A stretch of DNA of 64,000 nt from Deltaproteobacteria bacterium (lineage in GTDB: Bacteria; Myxococcota_A; UBA9160; SMWR01): assembly GCA_019310965.1 (NCBI GenBank), contig JAFDDG010000017.1:1-64000 (forward strand), read 5' to 3'. Both the position numbers and the translations under genes were made by a program. Of the stretch, positions 17,746 to 26,457 are shown in pieces (position 1 is the stretch's first letter; each line of letters begins with the position of its first letter). The notes beneath the pieces were generated by a model. The model was not told the DNA's origin, did no database searches, and was given only the letters and a program-made list of their open reading frames with translations.

Positions 17746-18462
17746 GTGAGACGCGTGGCAAGGATTGCGGGCCTGCTGCTCGGTGCTCTATTGCTGGTCG
17801 CCGCCTGGCCTGCCTGGCAACTCTGGGGCGAGATCCGCAAGGCGGCGAGCGAAGATCCGCGCGTCTGGGAAGAGGACATCGCGGCACTCGAAGCCACGAC
17901 GGCCACGCGCGCCTCGGGCAGTGGCACCGTCTTCGTCGGCAGCTCGAGCATTCGACTCTGGTCGACCCTCGAGCGCGACATGCAGCCGCTCTCCGTGATC
18001 CAGCACGGCTTTGGAGGCGCCAAGCTCGCAGACCTGGAGTTCTACGCGGAGCGACTGGTGAACGCCTACCAGCCACGCGCCGTCGTGGTTTTCGCCGGCA
18101 CCAACGACATCCATCCGGGAAACACCAAGCCGCCGTCGACGCTGCTCGCAACCTACCAGCGCTTCGTCGAGCGCCTGCGGGCCGATCTGCCCAACACACC
18201 GATCTACTACATCGGCATCACGCCGTCCCCCATGCGCTGGGAGGTCTGGACGATTGCTCGGGAGACCAATCGCCTGATTCGCGAATTCTGCGCGACGCGT
18301 TCCGCGCTGCACTTCATCGACACCGGCCCGGCGCTGCTCGGCGGCAACGGCGAGCCCGACCGCGACTACTACGTCTTCGACGGGCTGCATCTGAGCGAAG
18401 CCGGCTACGCTGTCTGGACGGAGATCATCCGCGGACGGTTGCTCGCCGACCTCGGCACCTGA
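17746..18462 (+). CDS. SGNH/GDSL-type hydrolase, membrane-anchored
   Basis: Predicted esterase/lipase of 238 aa with an N-terminal hydrophobic anchor or signal (ARIAGLLLGALLLVAAWP). SGNH blocks are visible: block I FVGSSSIRLW (nucleophile about Ser67, with GDS as GSS), block II Gly in HGFGGAK, block III FAGTNDI and block V DGLHLSEAGY with the catalytic Asp/His. The start is GTG 17746 with GGAG at 17734-17737. The active site faces the periplasm if the N-terminus is an uncleaved anchor. Substrate unknown; this GSSS type is common among acetylhydrolase-like exported esterases. Confidence 0.87.
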   Translation: MRRVARIAGLLLGALLLVAAWPAWQLWGEIRKAASEDPRVWEEDIAALEATTATRASGSGTVFVGSSSIRLWSTLERDMQPLSVIQHGFGGAKLADLEFYAERLVNAYQPRAVVVFAGTNDIHPGNTKPPSTLLATYQRFVERLRADLPNTPIYYIGITPSPMRWEVWTIARETNRLIREFCATRSALHFIDTGPALLGGNGEPDRDYYVFDGLHLSEAGYAVWTEIIRGRLLADLGT

Positions 18463-18508
18463 TGGCCTGGCGCAGGCTCCTGGCCGGGCGGCGGCGGGTG
18501 TCGGCCCG

Positions 18509-19153
18509 CTACTCCTCGGGTAACGGTGCGAGTGCATCTGCCAGAAAGCTCGCAGCAGACATCGCTTGTCGGCGAATCGGAAAATCGTCGACGTTGGCGA
18601 AGCTGAACATCAGCACGTAGTACGCTCCGAGAACCATCTCGGTGAGCGTCTCGGCATCGTGCCGACGCGTCACGTCCCCGGCGGCGAGACCCGCCTGGAT
18701 GATCGCGCCGAATGCATCGTGGAATTTGCGTGCGTGCTCGGACTTGTCCGCGGACTCGTGCACCGCATTGACCATATCCGTGAGCAGCTCGCGGTGCGTC
18801 GCGCGATCGGCCACGACCGCAAAGAAGCGCTCGAGCCGGTCGCGCGTCGTGCGCCCTTCCCTGCACGCCGTCTCGATCTCGAACAGCACCGACTCGAGGC
18901 CGAGCCCGGCGAGCTCGCGGAAGAGATCCTGCTTCGAGGGAAAGTGATTGAAGAAGGTCTTGTGCGCGACGTCTGCGCGCTCGCAGATGTCGGCTACCGT
19001 GGTTTCCAGGAATCCCTGCTCGTCGAAGAGAGCCAGGGCAGCATCGAGGATGCGCTGCCGCACCTCGAGCTTGCGGCGCTCGCGCCGGCCGGGTGCGGTG
19101 GGTTCAGGCGCGATGGGCTCGGTCACAGTGGAAAGACTATGGCGAACGTGCAC
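18509..19153 (-). CDS. TetR/AcrR family transcriptional regulator
   Basis: DNA-binding repressor-type protein, 214 aa. The N-terminal helix-turn-helix is clear: RILDAALALFDEQGFLETTV, then ADICERADVAHKTFFNHFPSKQDLF. The C-terminal ligand domain has no recognisable specificity. The start GTG 19153 is uncertain; an in-frame GTG at 19126 would give a shorter tail before the HTH, and neither has a good ribosome binding site. Neighbours on the same strand are an exported protein upstream (64 bases away) and, convergent, the SGNH hydrolase. Its target is not evident. Confidence 0.9.
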   Translation of the reverse strand: MHVRHSLSTVTEPIAPEPTAPGRRERRKLEVRQRILDAALALFDEQGFLETTVADICERADVAHKTFFNHFPSKQDLFRELAGLGLESVLFEIETACREGRTTRDRLERFFAVVADRATHRELLTDMVNAVHESADKSEHARKFHDAFGAIIQAGLAAGDVTRRHDAETLTEMVLGAYYVLMFSFANVDDFPIRRQAMSAASFLADALAPLPEE

Positions 19154-19217
19154 GCAGCTACAAGCACAACCTTGCGGCTGACGAACAGCGGCCTACCCCG
19201 AAATCAAAAGAAACCTG

Positions 19218-20066
19218 CTACTTCGAAGACATGAAGCCGTCGTCTGCCGCATCGAGGCGACGCACCTGACGGTGTCCGCGCACGATTCCCCACAGAGAGG
19301 CCGGGGGCGCACGGTCCCAAGCAATCCCCTGGCCGGCAATCGGCGCCGGCACGGTCGCCACCCATTCCAGCGTGTCGCCATGCGCCGGCACGCGCAGCGC
19401 ATGGAGCTCCGCCGCATCGTGCCCCGTGACGTAGAGCAGCCCGTCCGGCCCGAAACCCCCTCCGGAGCTGCTATGAGCGCCGAAGCGCTCCACCACCTCT
19501 CCGGGAAAGGCGAGGGCGCGCCCGGGGTTCCACCCCGCATCGTGCTGCACGACGCGCGAAGCTCCCGGTCCCTTGTCCGGCACACCGCCGCGCCCCTCGT
19601 AGTGCGCGAAGGCCAGCCACCAAGAACCCCCACGCCAGTCGAGCCAGGTGAGTGAGCCCGGCGCAAGCGGGAGCTCCCTCACATCCCGCAGTCGCAGGCT
19701 GGCTGCGTCGAAACGCAGAATGGAGCTGCGCATGGGAATGCCCGGATAGTTCGAGTGCGCGCAGAACAGAGTATCCCCCACCACGATGCCGCCGTTCAGG
19801 TGGATCACCCTGGGATCATCCCCCGCGTTCCAGGTGGCAACGAGCCCGCCGTTCGCGCGTGCATATTTCTCGATGCTGCGCGTGCCGATCGCGTAGAAGT
19901 GCTCCGCATCGACGGCCACGCCCTGGGTGGCCGCCGACGTGGCGAAACGCTCGACCTCGACGAAGCGTGTGGGAGGAGCGGCAGCGGACTTCGCCCCCGC
20001 GAGCCCCGCCAGACCGACCCAGAGGAGTAGACACCCGACGAGAGCTTGCCCCGTTCGCTCCATCAC
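19218..20066 (-). CDS. Exported protein, probable beta-propeller, function unknown
   Basis: Not assigned to a named family. It has 282 aa with a signal peptide (MMERTGQALVG, hydrophobic core, cleavage near AGA-KSA). The mature part shows repeating blade-like units such as VAVDAEHFYAIGTRSIEKY, GGIVVGDTLFCAHSN, SSILRFDAASLRLRDV and FGPDGLLYVTGHDAAELHAL, as in YVTN/NHL-type propellers. That fold suggests a periplasmic binding or scaffold role. Two adjacent Met codons compete for the start (20066 and 20063). It is divergent from the SDR pair, which starts 50 bases away. Confidence 0.75.
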   Translation of the reverse strand: MMERTGQALVGCLLLWVGLAGLAGAKSAAAPPTRFVEVERFATSAATQGVAVDAEHFYAIGTRSIEKYARANGGLVATWNAGDDPRVIHLNGGIVVGDTLFCAHSNYPGIPMRSSILRFDAASLRLRDVRELPLAPGSLTWLDWRGGSWWLAFAHYEGRGGVPDKGPGASRVVQHDAGWNPGRALAFPGEVVERFGAHSSSGGGFGPDGLLYVTGHDAAELHALRVPAHGDTLEWVATVPAPIAGQGIAWDRAPPASLWGIVRGHRQVRRLDAADDGFMSSK

Positions 20067-20116
20067 CGTGATACGCTGCCGCCCCCAATCGGAGTATGCA
20101 AGGGAGGTAGCGAGCA

Positions 20117-20974
20117 GTGGCCGAGAACGGGCGCCCGGCGGGCGGACTCGAAGGCAAGGCAGTCCTCGTCACGGGAGGCGGAACGGGCATCGGCCGCGCT
20201 TGCGCGGCGGCCTGCGCCGCCGACGGCGCAGCCGTCACCATCTGCGGCCGTACAGAGTCGAAGCTCGAGGACGCCGCAAAGAGAATTCGCCAGGACTCCG
20301 GCAACGGCGGCAGCGTGCAGATCATCGTCGCCGACGTGACGCAGGAGGACGACGTGAAGGCAGCTGTGGACACGGCGCTCGAGCCCACGGGCCGGCTGGA
20401 CGGCTGCGTCGCCAACGCGGGAGGCGGCGGCGGCATGGGCCCGTACCAGGTACTGGAGCAGACGGAGTTCCTGCGCGTACTACACCTGAACGTGCTCGGC
20501 ACCATGCTCTGCATCAAGCACACGGTGCCGCACATGGTCGAAGCGGGCGGAGGCTCCTTCGTCGGGATGTCGTCGATCGCCGGCCACCTGACCCACCCCT
20601 ACTTCGGTGCCTACTGTGCCGGTAAGGCGGGCATCGAGGCGATGATGCGCAACGCCGCAGACGAGTTCGGGGCCAGCAGGGTCCGTTTCAACGCCATCGC
20701 GCCCGGCTTCATTGCCACCGAGATCATGGAGGGAGTTCCGCGGGACAGCGAGACCTACCGCAGCTACATCGAGAACACGCCCATGGCCGACGTCGGCGAG
20801 CCGGAAGATGTGGGCGCTCTGGCGCGCTTTCTGATCGGGCCGGAGTCGCGCTGGATCACCGGCACCTGCATCGATATCGACGGTGGTCAGCATCTGCGTC
20901 GCGGTCCGGATTTCGGCCCGTTCATCGCGCCGACGCTCGGCCCCGATGTGATGCGCGGCAAGCTTCCGAGCTGA
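20117..20974 (+). CDS. Short-chain dehydrogenase/reductase (SDR)
   Basis: Classical SDR of 285 aa. The cofactor motif VTGGGTGIGRACA sits near residues 18-30, NAGGGGG near 100, the catalytic Tyr-Lys in YFGAYCAGKAG, and the C-terminal TGTCIDIDGGQHLRRG is typical. The start is GTG 20117 with GGGAGG at 20102-20107. It probably oxidises or reduces a hydroxyacyl or sterol-type substrate with NAD(P). It is followed by a second SDR after 12 bases, so the two are almost certainly co-transcribed. Confidence 0.92.
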   Translation: MAENGRPAGGLEGKAVLVTGGGTGIGRACAAACAADGAAVTICGRTESKLEDAAKRIRQDSGNGGSVQIIVADVTQEDDVKAAVDTALEPTGRLDGCVANAGGGGGMGPYQVLEQTEFLRVLHLNVLGTMLCIKHTVPHMVEAGGGSFVGMSSIAGHLTHPYFGAYCAGKAGIEAMMRNAADEFGASRVRFNAIAPGFIATEIMEGVPRDSETYRSYIENTPMADVGEPEDVGALARFLIGPESRWITGTCIDIDGGQHLRRGPDFGPFIAPTLGPDVMRGKLPS

Positions 20975-20986
20975 GGAGACAGAGGC

Positions 20987-21772
20987 ATGCTCGAGAATTT
21001 TCGCATCGACGACAAGGTCGCGATCGTCACAGCCGCGGGCCGCGGCATCGGAGCCGCCACGGCCAGAGCGTTGGCGGAGGCAGGCGCCGACGTGGTGATC
21101 GGCGCACGCACCGAGGCGCACCTGCGTGAGGTGGCGGCCGACGTAGCCAAGCTCGGCCGCCGGGCCGAGGTGGTGCCGGGCAGCCTGATTCGACGCGAGG
21201 GCATGGAGCAGCTGGTCGATCGCGCGCTCTCGGTCTTCGGCAAGATCGATATCGTCGTGAACAACGCTGGAGGCAGCGCCCCCGGCGCCTTCCTCGACAC
21301 CAGTGAGCGATCCTTCAACAAGGCTTTCGAGTGGAACGTCACCACCGCGTTCAACCTGAGCCAGCTCGCCACGCCGCACATCCTGAAGGCGGGCGGCGGT
21401 GCCATCATCAATATCGCCTCCGCGGCTGGGCGCTTCGCGGATCGTGGCTTTGCGGCCTACGGCACCGCCAAGGCCGCGCTGTGCCACCTGACACGCAACC
21501 TGGCGGCCGATCTTGCGCCGAAGATCCGCGTCAACGCGGTTGCGCCCGGTTCCATCGCGACGGACGCGCTCGAGAGTCTGCTCGATGACGAGCTGCGAAA
21601 GAAGATGGTGGACGGTACGCCGCTGCGGCGCCTGGGAAGGGTGGAGGACATTGCCGCCGCGGTGCTCTACCTCGCCTCACCCGCCGGCTCCTACGTGACG
21701 GGCCGCATCCTCGAAGTGGACGGCGGCCTGCAGCAATCGAGCCTGGACACGGACATTCCGGATCTCGACTAG
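20987..21772 (+). CDS. Short-chain dehydrogenase/reductase (SDR), second of pair
   Basis: Classical SDR of 261 aa. Cofactor motif TAAGRGIGAATA near residue 15, NNAGGSAPG near 90, catalytic IASAAG and YGTAKAA, and PGSIATDAL. It resembles the 7-alpha-hydroxysteroid dehydrogenase/glucose dehydrogenase-like branch more than FabG, though the substrate cannot be fixed. GAGGAG and AGAGG lie directly upstream of ATG 20987. Together with the preceding SDR it suggests two sequential redox steps on one substrate. The stop is followed within seven bases by a copy of the dispersed repeat. Confidence 0.92.
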   Translation: MLENFRIDDKVAIVTAAGRGIGAATARALAEAGADVVIGARTEAHLREVAADVAKLGRRAEVVPGSLIRREGMEQLVDRALSVFGKIDIVVNNAGGSAPGAFLDTSERSFNKAFEWNVTTAFNLSQLATPHILKAGGGAIINIASAAGRFADRGFAAYGTAKAALCHLTRNLAADLAPKIRVNAVAPGSIATDALESLLDDELRKKMVDGTPLRRLGRVEDIAAAVLYLASPAGSYVTGRILEVDGGLQQSSLDTDIPDLD

Positions 21773-21778
21773 AAGCCC

Positions 21779-21818
21779 GACCCAAGACTGGCGTGGGAAG
21801 CTCTAGGCGCCGAGGCGC
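21779..21818 (+). repeat. Second copy of dispersed repeat (one-sided)
   Basis: These 40 bases match 12869-12908 with a single difference (C to T). Only the left half of the palindromic element is present; the sequence after 21818 diverges and the matching right arm is missing. It lies between the SDR stop and the start of the receiver-phosphatase gene, so it could affect the 5' leader of the latter. Confidence 0.85.
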
Positions 21819-21871
21819 GCCGCTGGCAAGGCGCGCTCAGCTCTGCGCGTCGGATTGCCGAAATGCAGTGA

Positions 21872-23050
21872 GTGAAGATTCTCGTGGCCGACGATCAGAC
21901 CTTCTGGCGCCGAGCGCTGGAGGAGGCGTTGATCGAGCGCGGCCATGCCGTGGTGGCGGCGGCGAGCGGCGACAAGGCCTGGCAGTTGCTGGGGACCGAG
22001 CCGGACATCGACGTGCTCATCACCGACTGGGTGATGCCCGGCACCAGCGGCGTCGACCTCTGCCGGCGCATTCGCGAGCAGCCGCGGGAGCGTTACCTGC
22101 CCATCTTGCTGATGACCGCGCGCACGGATCCACAGGACCTCATTGCCGGCCTCGACGCTGGCGCGGACGCCTTCCTGCGCAAGCCCTTCGACGAGCCCGA
22201 ATTGCTGGCCCAGCTACGCGTGTCCGAGCGCATCCTCGCGCTGGAGAACCGCCTGGCGGCTCGCATCAACGATCTCGAGTTCGCGCAGGCGCGGCTGGCA
22301 CGTGACCTCTCTCACGCCGCCGAGGTACAACGCGCCTGCATGCCCTCAGTGGCGCCCGACGTGCAGGGGGCAAGCTTCGCCTGGTACGCAGAAACCTGCG
22401 CCCACCTGGGCGGCGATCTCTTCAACGTGCTCCCCATCAACGGCGATCACGTGGCGCTCTACGCTCTCGACGTTTCCGGCCACGGCACGCCGGCAGCGCT
22501 CTACTCCGTGAGCCTTTCCCACGTCCTGCACGCGGACCCGGATCGGGGCGGCTTGTTGCGACGCCCCGACGGCGCGCTCACACCGCCCGCCGAGCTCGCC
22601 GCAGAGCTCAACCGACGCTTTCCGCTGATGGAGCGCTCCGGGCACTATTTCTCGCTGCTCTACGGCGTGCTCGAGCTGTCGACACGCCGCTTCGAGTACG
22701 TGCGGGCCGGCCATCCGCATCCGATCGTACTGACTGGCACAGACGCACGTGTGCACCACAGCGGTGACGGCGGCATACCGATCGGCGCGACGCCGGACGC
22801 GCACTACCGGGATGAAACCCTGGTGCTCGGCTCCGATGAGAGCCTGCTGCTCCTCACCGACGGCGTCTTCGAGACGCGTGACGAATCGGACACGGAGTTC
22901 GGCATCGAGCGCACGCTGGCTTCACTCGCCGGAGGCGCCGCGGTAGACGCGCAGACATGCGTCGACGCTCTGCGCCAGGCGCTCGAGGAATTTCGCAAGA
23001 ACGAGCCCACCCGCGACGACATCACCTTCGTCTGCGCCCGACTCGACTGA
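21872..23050 (+). CDS. Response regulator with PP2C (SpoIIE/RsbU-type) phosphatase output
   Basis: Signalling protein of 392 aa. The receiver domain (residues 1-120) has the acidic pair in LVADDQ, phospho-acceptor Asp52 in ITDWVMPG and Lys104 in FLRKPF. A coiled-coil linker (about 115-155, ALENRLAARINDLEFAQARL) follows. The PP2C domain holds all metal-binding motifs: GGDLFNV, LDVSGHG, LLTDGVFE and TRDDITF. Such proteins dephosphorylate anti-sigma antagonists in partner-switching pathways; no anti-sigma or STAS gene is adjacent. The start is GTG 21872 without a clear ribosome binding site. The gene converges on the DUF456 gene. Confidence 0.93.
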   Translation: MKILVADDQTFWRRALEEALIERGHAVVAAASGDKAWQLLGTEPDIDVLITDWVMPGTSGVDLCRRIREQPRERYLPILLMTARTDPQDLIAGLDAGADAFLRKPFDEPELLAQLRVSERILALENRLAARINDLEFAQARLARDLSHAAEVQRACMPSVAPDVQGASFAWYAETCAHLGGDLFNVLPINGDHVALYALDVSGHGTPAALYSVSLSHVLHADPDRGGLLRRPDGALTPPAELAAELNRRFPLMERSGHYFSLLYGVLELSTRRFEYVRAGHPHPIVLTGTDARVHHSGDGGIPIGATPDAHYRDETLVLGSDESLLLLTDGVFETRDESDTEFGIERTLASLAGGAAVDAQTCVDALRQALEEFRKNEPTRDDITFVCARLD

Positions 23051-23069
23051 GCCGCGGGGCTGCCCGCCT

Positions 23070-23108
23070 GGAAGCGCATCGAGCGCGAATGCCCGGCCTC
23101 GCGCTTCC
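23070..23108. terminator. Candidate bidirectional hairpin between convergent genes
   Basis: An 8-bp inverted repeat (23070-23077 with 23101-23108) with a 23-base loop lies in the 136-base gap between the stops of the receiver-phosphatase and DUF456 genes. No T-tract follows, so this is only a possible terminator. Confidence 0.3.
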
Positions 23109-23186
23109 GTGCAAGACCTGCCCGACGCTGCATCCGCCCAGAGCGGCCTCCGGACGCCCAGGCTCCTCGCAGTGGAGTCCGTCCGC

Positions 23187-23675
23187 TCAGAAGAAGAGCG
23201 CAAGCACGAAGAGCGCAAGCATCGCGAAGACCAGCGCGAGCTTCGCAGCCAGCCCGACGGCCATTCCCAGCCACGTGCCGAAGCCCACGCGCCCCGCCTG
23301 CGAGAGATTTCGCTGCACCGTGTATTCGCCGATCACGGCGCCGACGAAGGGCCCCACGATGGCGCCAGCGATTCCCATGAAGAGACCCACCAGGCCGCCC
23401 AGAACGGCCCCGATCAGCGCGCGCCGGCTGGCTCCCACGCGCTGCGCACCGAGTGCGCCGGCGGCGAAATCGACGGCGTAGGTGAGAGCCGCAAGGAGCC
23501 CCAATACCACGAGCATCCCCGTGCCCACGTGCACGAAGCCATCGGTCCAGGCGGCCAACAGGAGCCCGGCGAAGACCATGAGCACCCCGGGCAGCGCCGG
23601 CAGGGCGGTGCCGAGGGTGCCGACCAGAACGAGAAGCCCGGCGAGCACGAAGAGCGCAATGCTGGTCCACTCCAT
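23187..23675 (-). CDS. DUF456 family membrane protein
   Basis: Small inner-membrane protein, 162 aa, with about five hydrophobic helices and the glycine-rich repeats typical of DUF456 (GTALPALPGVLMVFAGLLLA; LIGAVLGGLVGLFMGIAGAI; GPFVGAVIGEY). The repeated GxxxG-like pattern resembles tightly packed glycine-zipper proteins. Function is unknown in the family. It lies 33 bases downstream of the RND exporter gene on the same strand and is probably the last gene of that run. Confidence 0.88.
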   Translation of the reverse strand: MEWTSIALFVLAGLLVLVGTLGTALPALPGVLMVFAGLLLAAWTDGFVHVGTGMLVVLGLLAALTYAVDFAAGALGAQRVGASRRALIGAVLGGLVGLFMGIAGAIVGPFVGAVIGEYTVQRNLSQAGRVGFGTWLGMAVGLAAKLALVFAMLALFVLALFF

Positions 23676-23708
23676 CGGTTGTCTCCTCCTGCAATGGGAA
23701 ATTTCCGC

Positions 23709-26453
23709 CTAACGCACACGGGCCGTACTGCGCGCCATGCGATCCGCCAGTACGTGACTGATGTTGCGGTAGACCTGCGCACCGATGCGCGGATAGCGTT
23801 TCTGGAGACGCGCCAGGTTCTCCTGGGTGAGGCGCATGAGCATGCAGTCCTGCGTCACCTCGACGTCGGCGCTGCGCTCACCGTGGAAGAGCCCGATCTC
23901 GCCCACCACATCACCGCGACGCAGCGGCACTCGGTCGGCACCGTGCTTGCCCGGAACGATGGCGGTGAGCTCACCCTGCACCACCACGTACATCGAGTCG
24001 CCGGGGTCGGCGGCCTTCCAGAGCATCTCGCCGGCCGCGTGCTCCTGCATGCGGGTCATCAGCGCGGTGATCCGGGCCTGGCGCAGGGTGAGGCCCTCGA
24101 GCAGCGGAATGGTGTCGAGCGGATTTTCGCCGAGATCCAGCGTCAGCAGGTCCCACAGGGTCACAACCCGCATGCGCGCGGCGAGCGCCGGGGTAAATAG
24201 GACGTCTGCAAGCCACGCGACGCCGAGCGTGAAGGCCGCGAGATAGCCAAACTCCTTCTGGTTCTGGAGCGTGCTCGTCGCGATCGCCAGGAAGCCGAGA
24301 CACAGCGCAAGGCTCGTGTAGGTCACCGGCCGGCCCACCGTGAGCAGTGCCTCGACGACCCCCTTGGCCTCGCTCCCCAGACGCTTGGCAGCCGAGTTGA
24401 AGCGCGCCAGGAAGTGGATCGTGTCGTCGACGGCGATACCGAGCACCAGGCACGCCACCAGACCCGTCGTCGTGTTCAAGGTGACACCCGTCCAACCGAG
24501 CGCTCCGAAATACACCAGCACCGGCAGCATGTTCGGCACCAGTGCCAGCAGCCCCACCCGGAACGACGTGAAGAGCAGGCACAGCACCGCGTAGATCGCG
24601 ATGAAGGCCAGCGCCAGGCTCACCGCCTGGCCGAGAGCGACCTGATCGCTGGTCTGGTTGATCAGCACGTTGTTGCCGGTGACGCGGCCCTTCAAGTGGT
24701 CGGGCAGCCTCACCAGATATGCCTCGATGCGGTCCACGAGCTCGGTGACGTCGGCTGAATCGATGGCGCGCGAACGGGCCAGGATGCTCACGGTCTGCCA
24801 GCGAGAATCGACGAAGCTCTCCATCTCGTCGTTGCCGCCAAAGAACATCAGCTGGGCCACGAGCTCCTTCGACTCTGGGATCACCAGCTCGTCCGTGTCG
24901 CCCATGAAACCGCGGTGGATCAGCTTCACGTAGTCGACGACCGACGTGGTCCCTCCGATGTTCGGCTGCTCTTCGAGCCAGAGCTGCAGATGCTCGACCG
25001 ACGCGAGATTCTCCGGCTCCTTGAACGCATCGCGGTACGGCGCCTCTAACACCACGTAGACGGCATCTGAGCCCTCGAGATTGTCGTTCACCGCCTCGAA
25101 GTCGACGCGCACCCGGTGCTGCGGATGGAAGAGCTTGACGACGTCGGTGCTGACCACGATCTGCGTGACGCCGTAGGCCGAAAAAAGCCCGATAGCAGCC
25201 CCCGTGGACAGGATCGCGATACGCCGGCGTATCGCGAACTGCGCGGTGGCTCGTGCGAGGCGGTCGAATGCGGAGGCGGCGGCCTCTGGCACAGCCTGGC
25301 GCAACCGCCGGGGGGGCCGAAGCAGGCACAGCAGGGCAGGACCGAAGGTCAGAGACACCAACATCGTGATCACGACGCCCGCGGTGGTGAAGAGTCCGAA
25401 CTCGCGAATCGCGGTCAACGGACTGATCGCAAGCGAGAGGAAGCCGATGGCGGTGGTGAGTCCCGTCAAGGCCACCGGAAGCGCCACCAGGCCCAGCGCC
25501 TTCTCGACGGTCTCCCGGTGGGTCTTCTCCGCCTCGCCGGTGCGCAGAAGATCGTAGTACTCGGACACCACGTGGGCGGCGTAGGCGAAGCCGATCGCCA
25601 GGATCAGAGGCGGCAGCACCACCGTGATCACGTTCAGTGCGCGTCCGGTAGTCACCAGAATCGCCAGCGTCCAGAGCAGAGCGATCCCCACGGTGATGAG
25701 AGGCACCAGTGCACCGAAGAACGAGCGGAAGGAGAGAAACGCCACCAGCGTGATCGCGAGGGCCACCAGCGGAATCGTACGCAGCAGATCCGAGAGCAGC
25801 GCGCGGCTCATCTCGGCCTTCACGTAGGCCTGCCCGGTAACCCAGATCTGCGCGTCGCCCCGTTCTTCTTCCGCGATCCGCCGGATCTGCTCGTCGATGC
25901 CGCGCGCGAGCAGCTCCCGCTCGGTCATCTCCATCAGGTAGATCATCAGCGCCGCGGTCCTGCCATCGCGGGAGACGATATTGCCGGCGTAGATGGGGTT
26001 CGAGAGCGCCTGTCGGCGGATCTCCGCGAGCTCTGCCGGATCGTCCGGCACCTCCTCCACGAAGGGCTCGATCGCGAGCCCCGACTCGTCACCCCGAATG
26101 TTCAGCGCCGTCGACAGGCTGACGACGTGGTGGATGCCCTCGATCGCCTCGATGCGCTCGCCCATGCGCTGGATGCGGCGCAGATGCTCCGCGCTGAAGA
26201 TGTCCTCAGCACTCACCGCCACGAGGATCGTCTCGTCGCTGCCAAAGACCTTGCGCACATGGTCGTAGAAGAGCCGGCCCTCATCCCCCTCGGGCAGCAA
26301 GGCGTTGGTCGAAGGATCGAAGGAGATGTGGATCTCGCCCGTGCGAAAATCCACGATTCGCGACGCCGCGAAGAGGGAGATGGCGAGCACCGTGGTCAAC
26401 ACGGTGACCGGCTGGGCTGTCACGAAACGAAGCCAGCGACTCATGCGCCTCAC
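23709..26453 (-). CDS. RND (MMPL/HpnN-like) lipid exporter with C-terminal cyclic-nucleotide-binding-type domain
   Basis: Inner-membrane transporter of 914 aa. Two RND halves each have one N-terminal helix, a periplasmic loop and a five-helix bundle (about residues 1-380 and 400-760); AIGFAYAAHVVSEYYD and GIAVDDTIHFLARFN are the conserved helix-4 segments. Residues about 780-905 form a cNMP-binding-type domain with PGDSMYVVVQGE and the phosphate-binding cassette GEIGLFHGERSADV. Fusion of an RND pump to this domain is unusual and suggests gating by cAMP or a related ligand. The upstream LolA-like gene ends four bases before it. GTG 26453 or ATG 26444 may be the start. Confidence 0.93.
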   Translation of the reverse strand: MRRMSRWLRFVTAQPVTVLTTVLAISLFAASRIVDFRTGEIHISFDPSTNALLPEGDEGRLFYDHVRKVFGSDETILVAVSAEDIFSAEHLRRIQRMGERIEAIEGIHHVVSLSTALNIRGDESGLAIEPFVEEVPDDPAELAEIRRQALSNPIYAGNIVSRDGRTAALMIYLMEMTERELLARGIDEQIRRIAEEERGDAQIWVTGQAYVKAEMSRALLSDLLRTIPLVALAITLVAFLSFRSFFGALVPLITVGIALLWTLAILVTTGRALNVITVVLPPLILAIGFAYAAHVVSEYYDLLRTGEAEKTHRETVEKALGLVALPVALTGLTTAIGFLSLAISPLTAIREFGLFTTAGVVITMLVSLTFGPALLCLLRPPRRLRQAVPEAAASAFDRLARATAQFAIRRRIAILSTGAAIGLFSAYGVTQIVVSTDVVKLFHPQHRVRVDFEAVNDNLEGSDAVYVVLEAPYRDAFKEPENLASVEHLQLWLEEQPNIGGTTSVVDYVKLIHRGFMGDTDELVIPESKELVAQLMFFGGNDEMESFVDSRWQTVSILARSRAIDSADVTELVDRIEAYLVRLPDHLKGRVTGNNVLINQTSDQVALGQAVSLALAFIAIYAVLCLLFTSFRVGLLALVPNMLPVLVYFGALGWTGVTLNTTTGLVACLVLGIAVDDTIHFLARFNSAAKRLGSEAKGVVEALLTVGRPVTYTSLALCLGFLAIATSTLQNQKEFGYLAAFTLGVAWLADVLFTPALAARMRVVTLWDLLTLDLGENPLDTIPLLEGLTLRQARITALMTRMQEHAAGEMLWKAADPGDSMYVVVQGELTAIVPGKHGADRVPLRRGDVVGEIGLFHGERSADVEVTQDCMLMRLTQENLARLQKRYPRIGAQVYRNISHVLADRMARSTARVR

Positions 26454-26457
26454 GACC

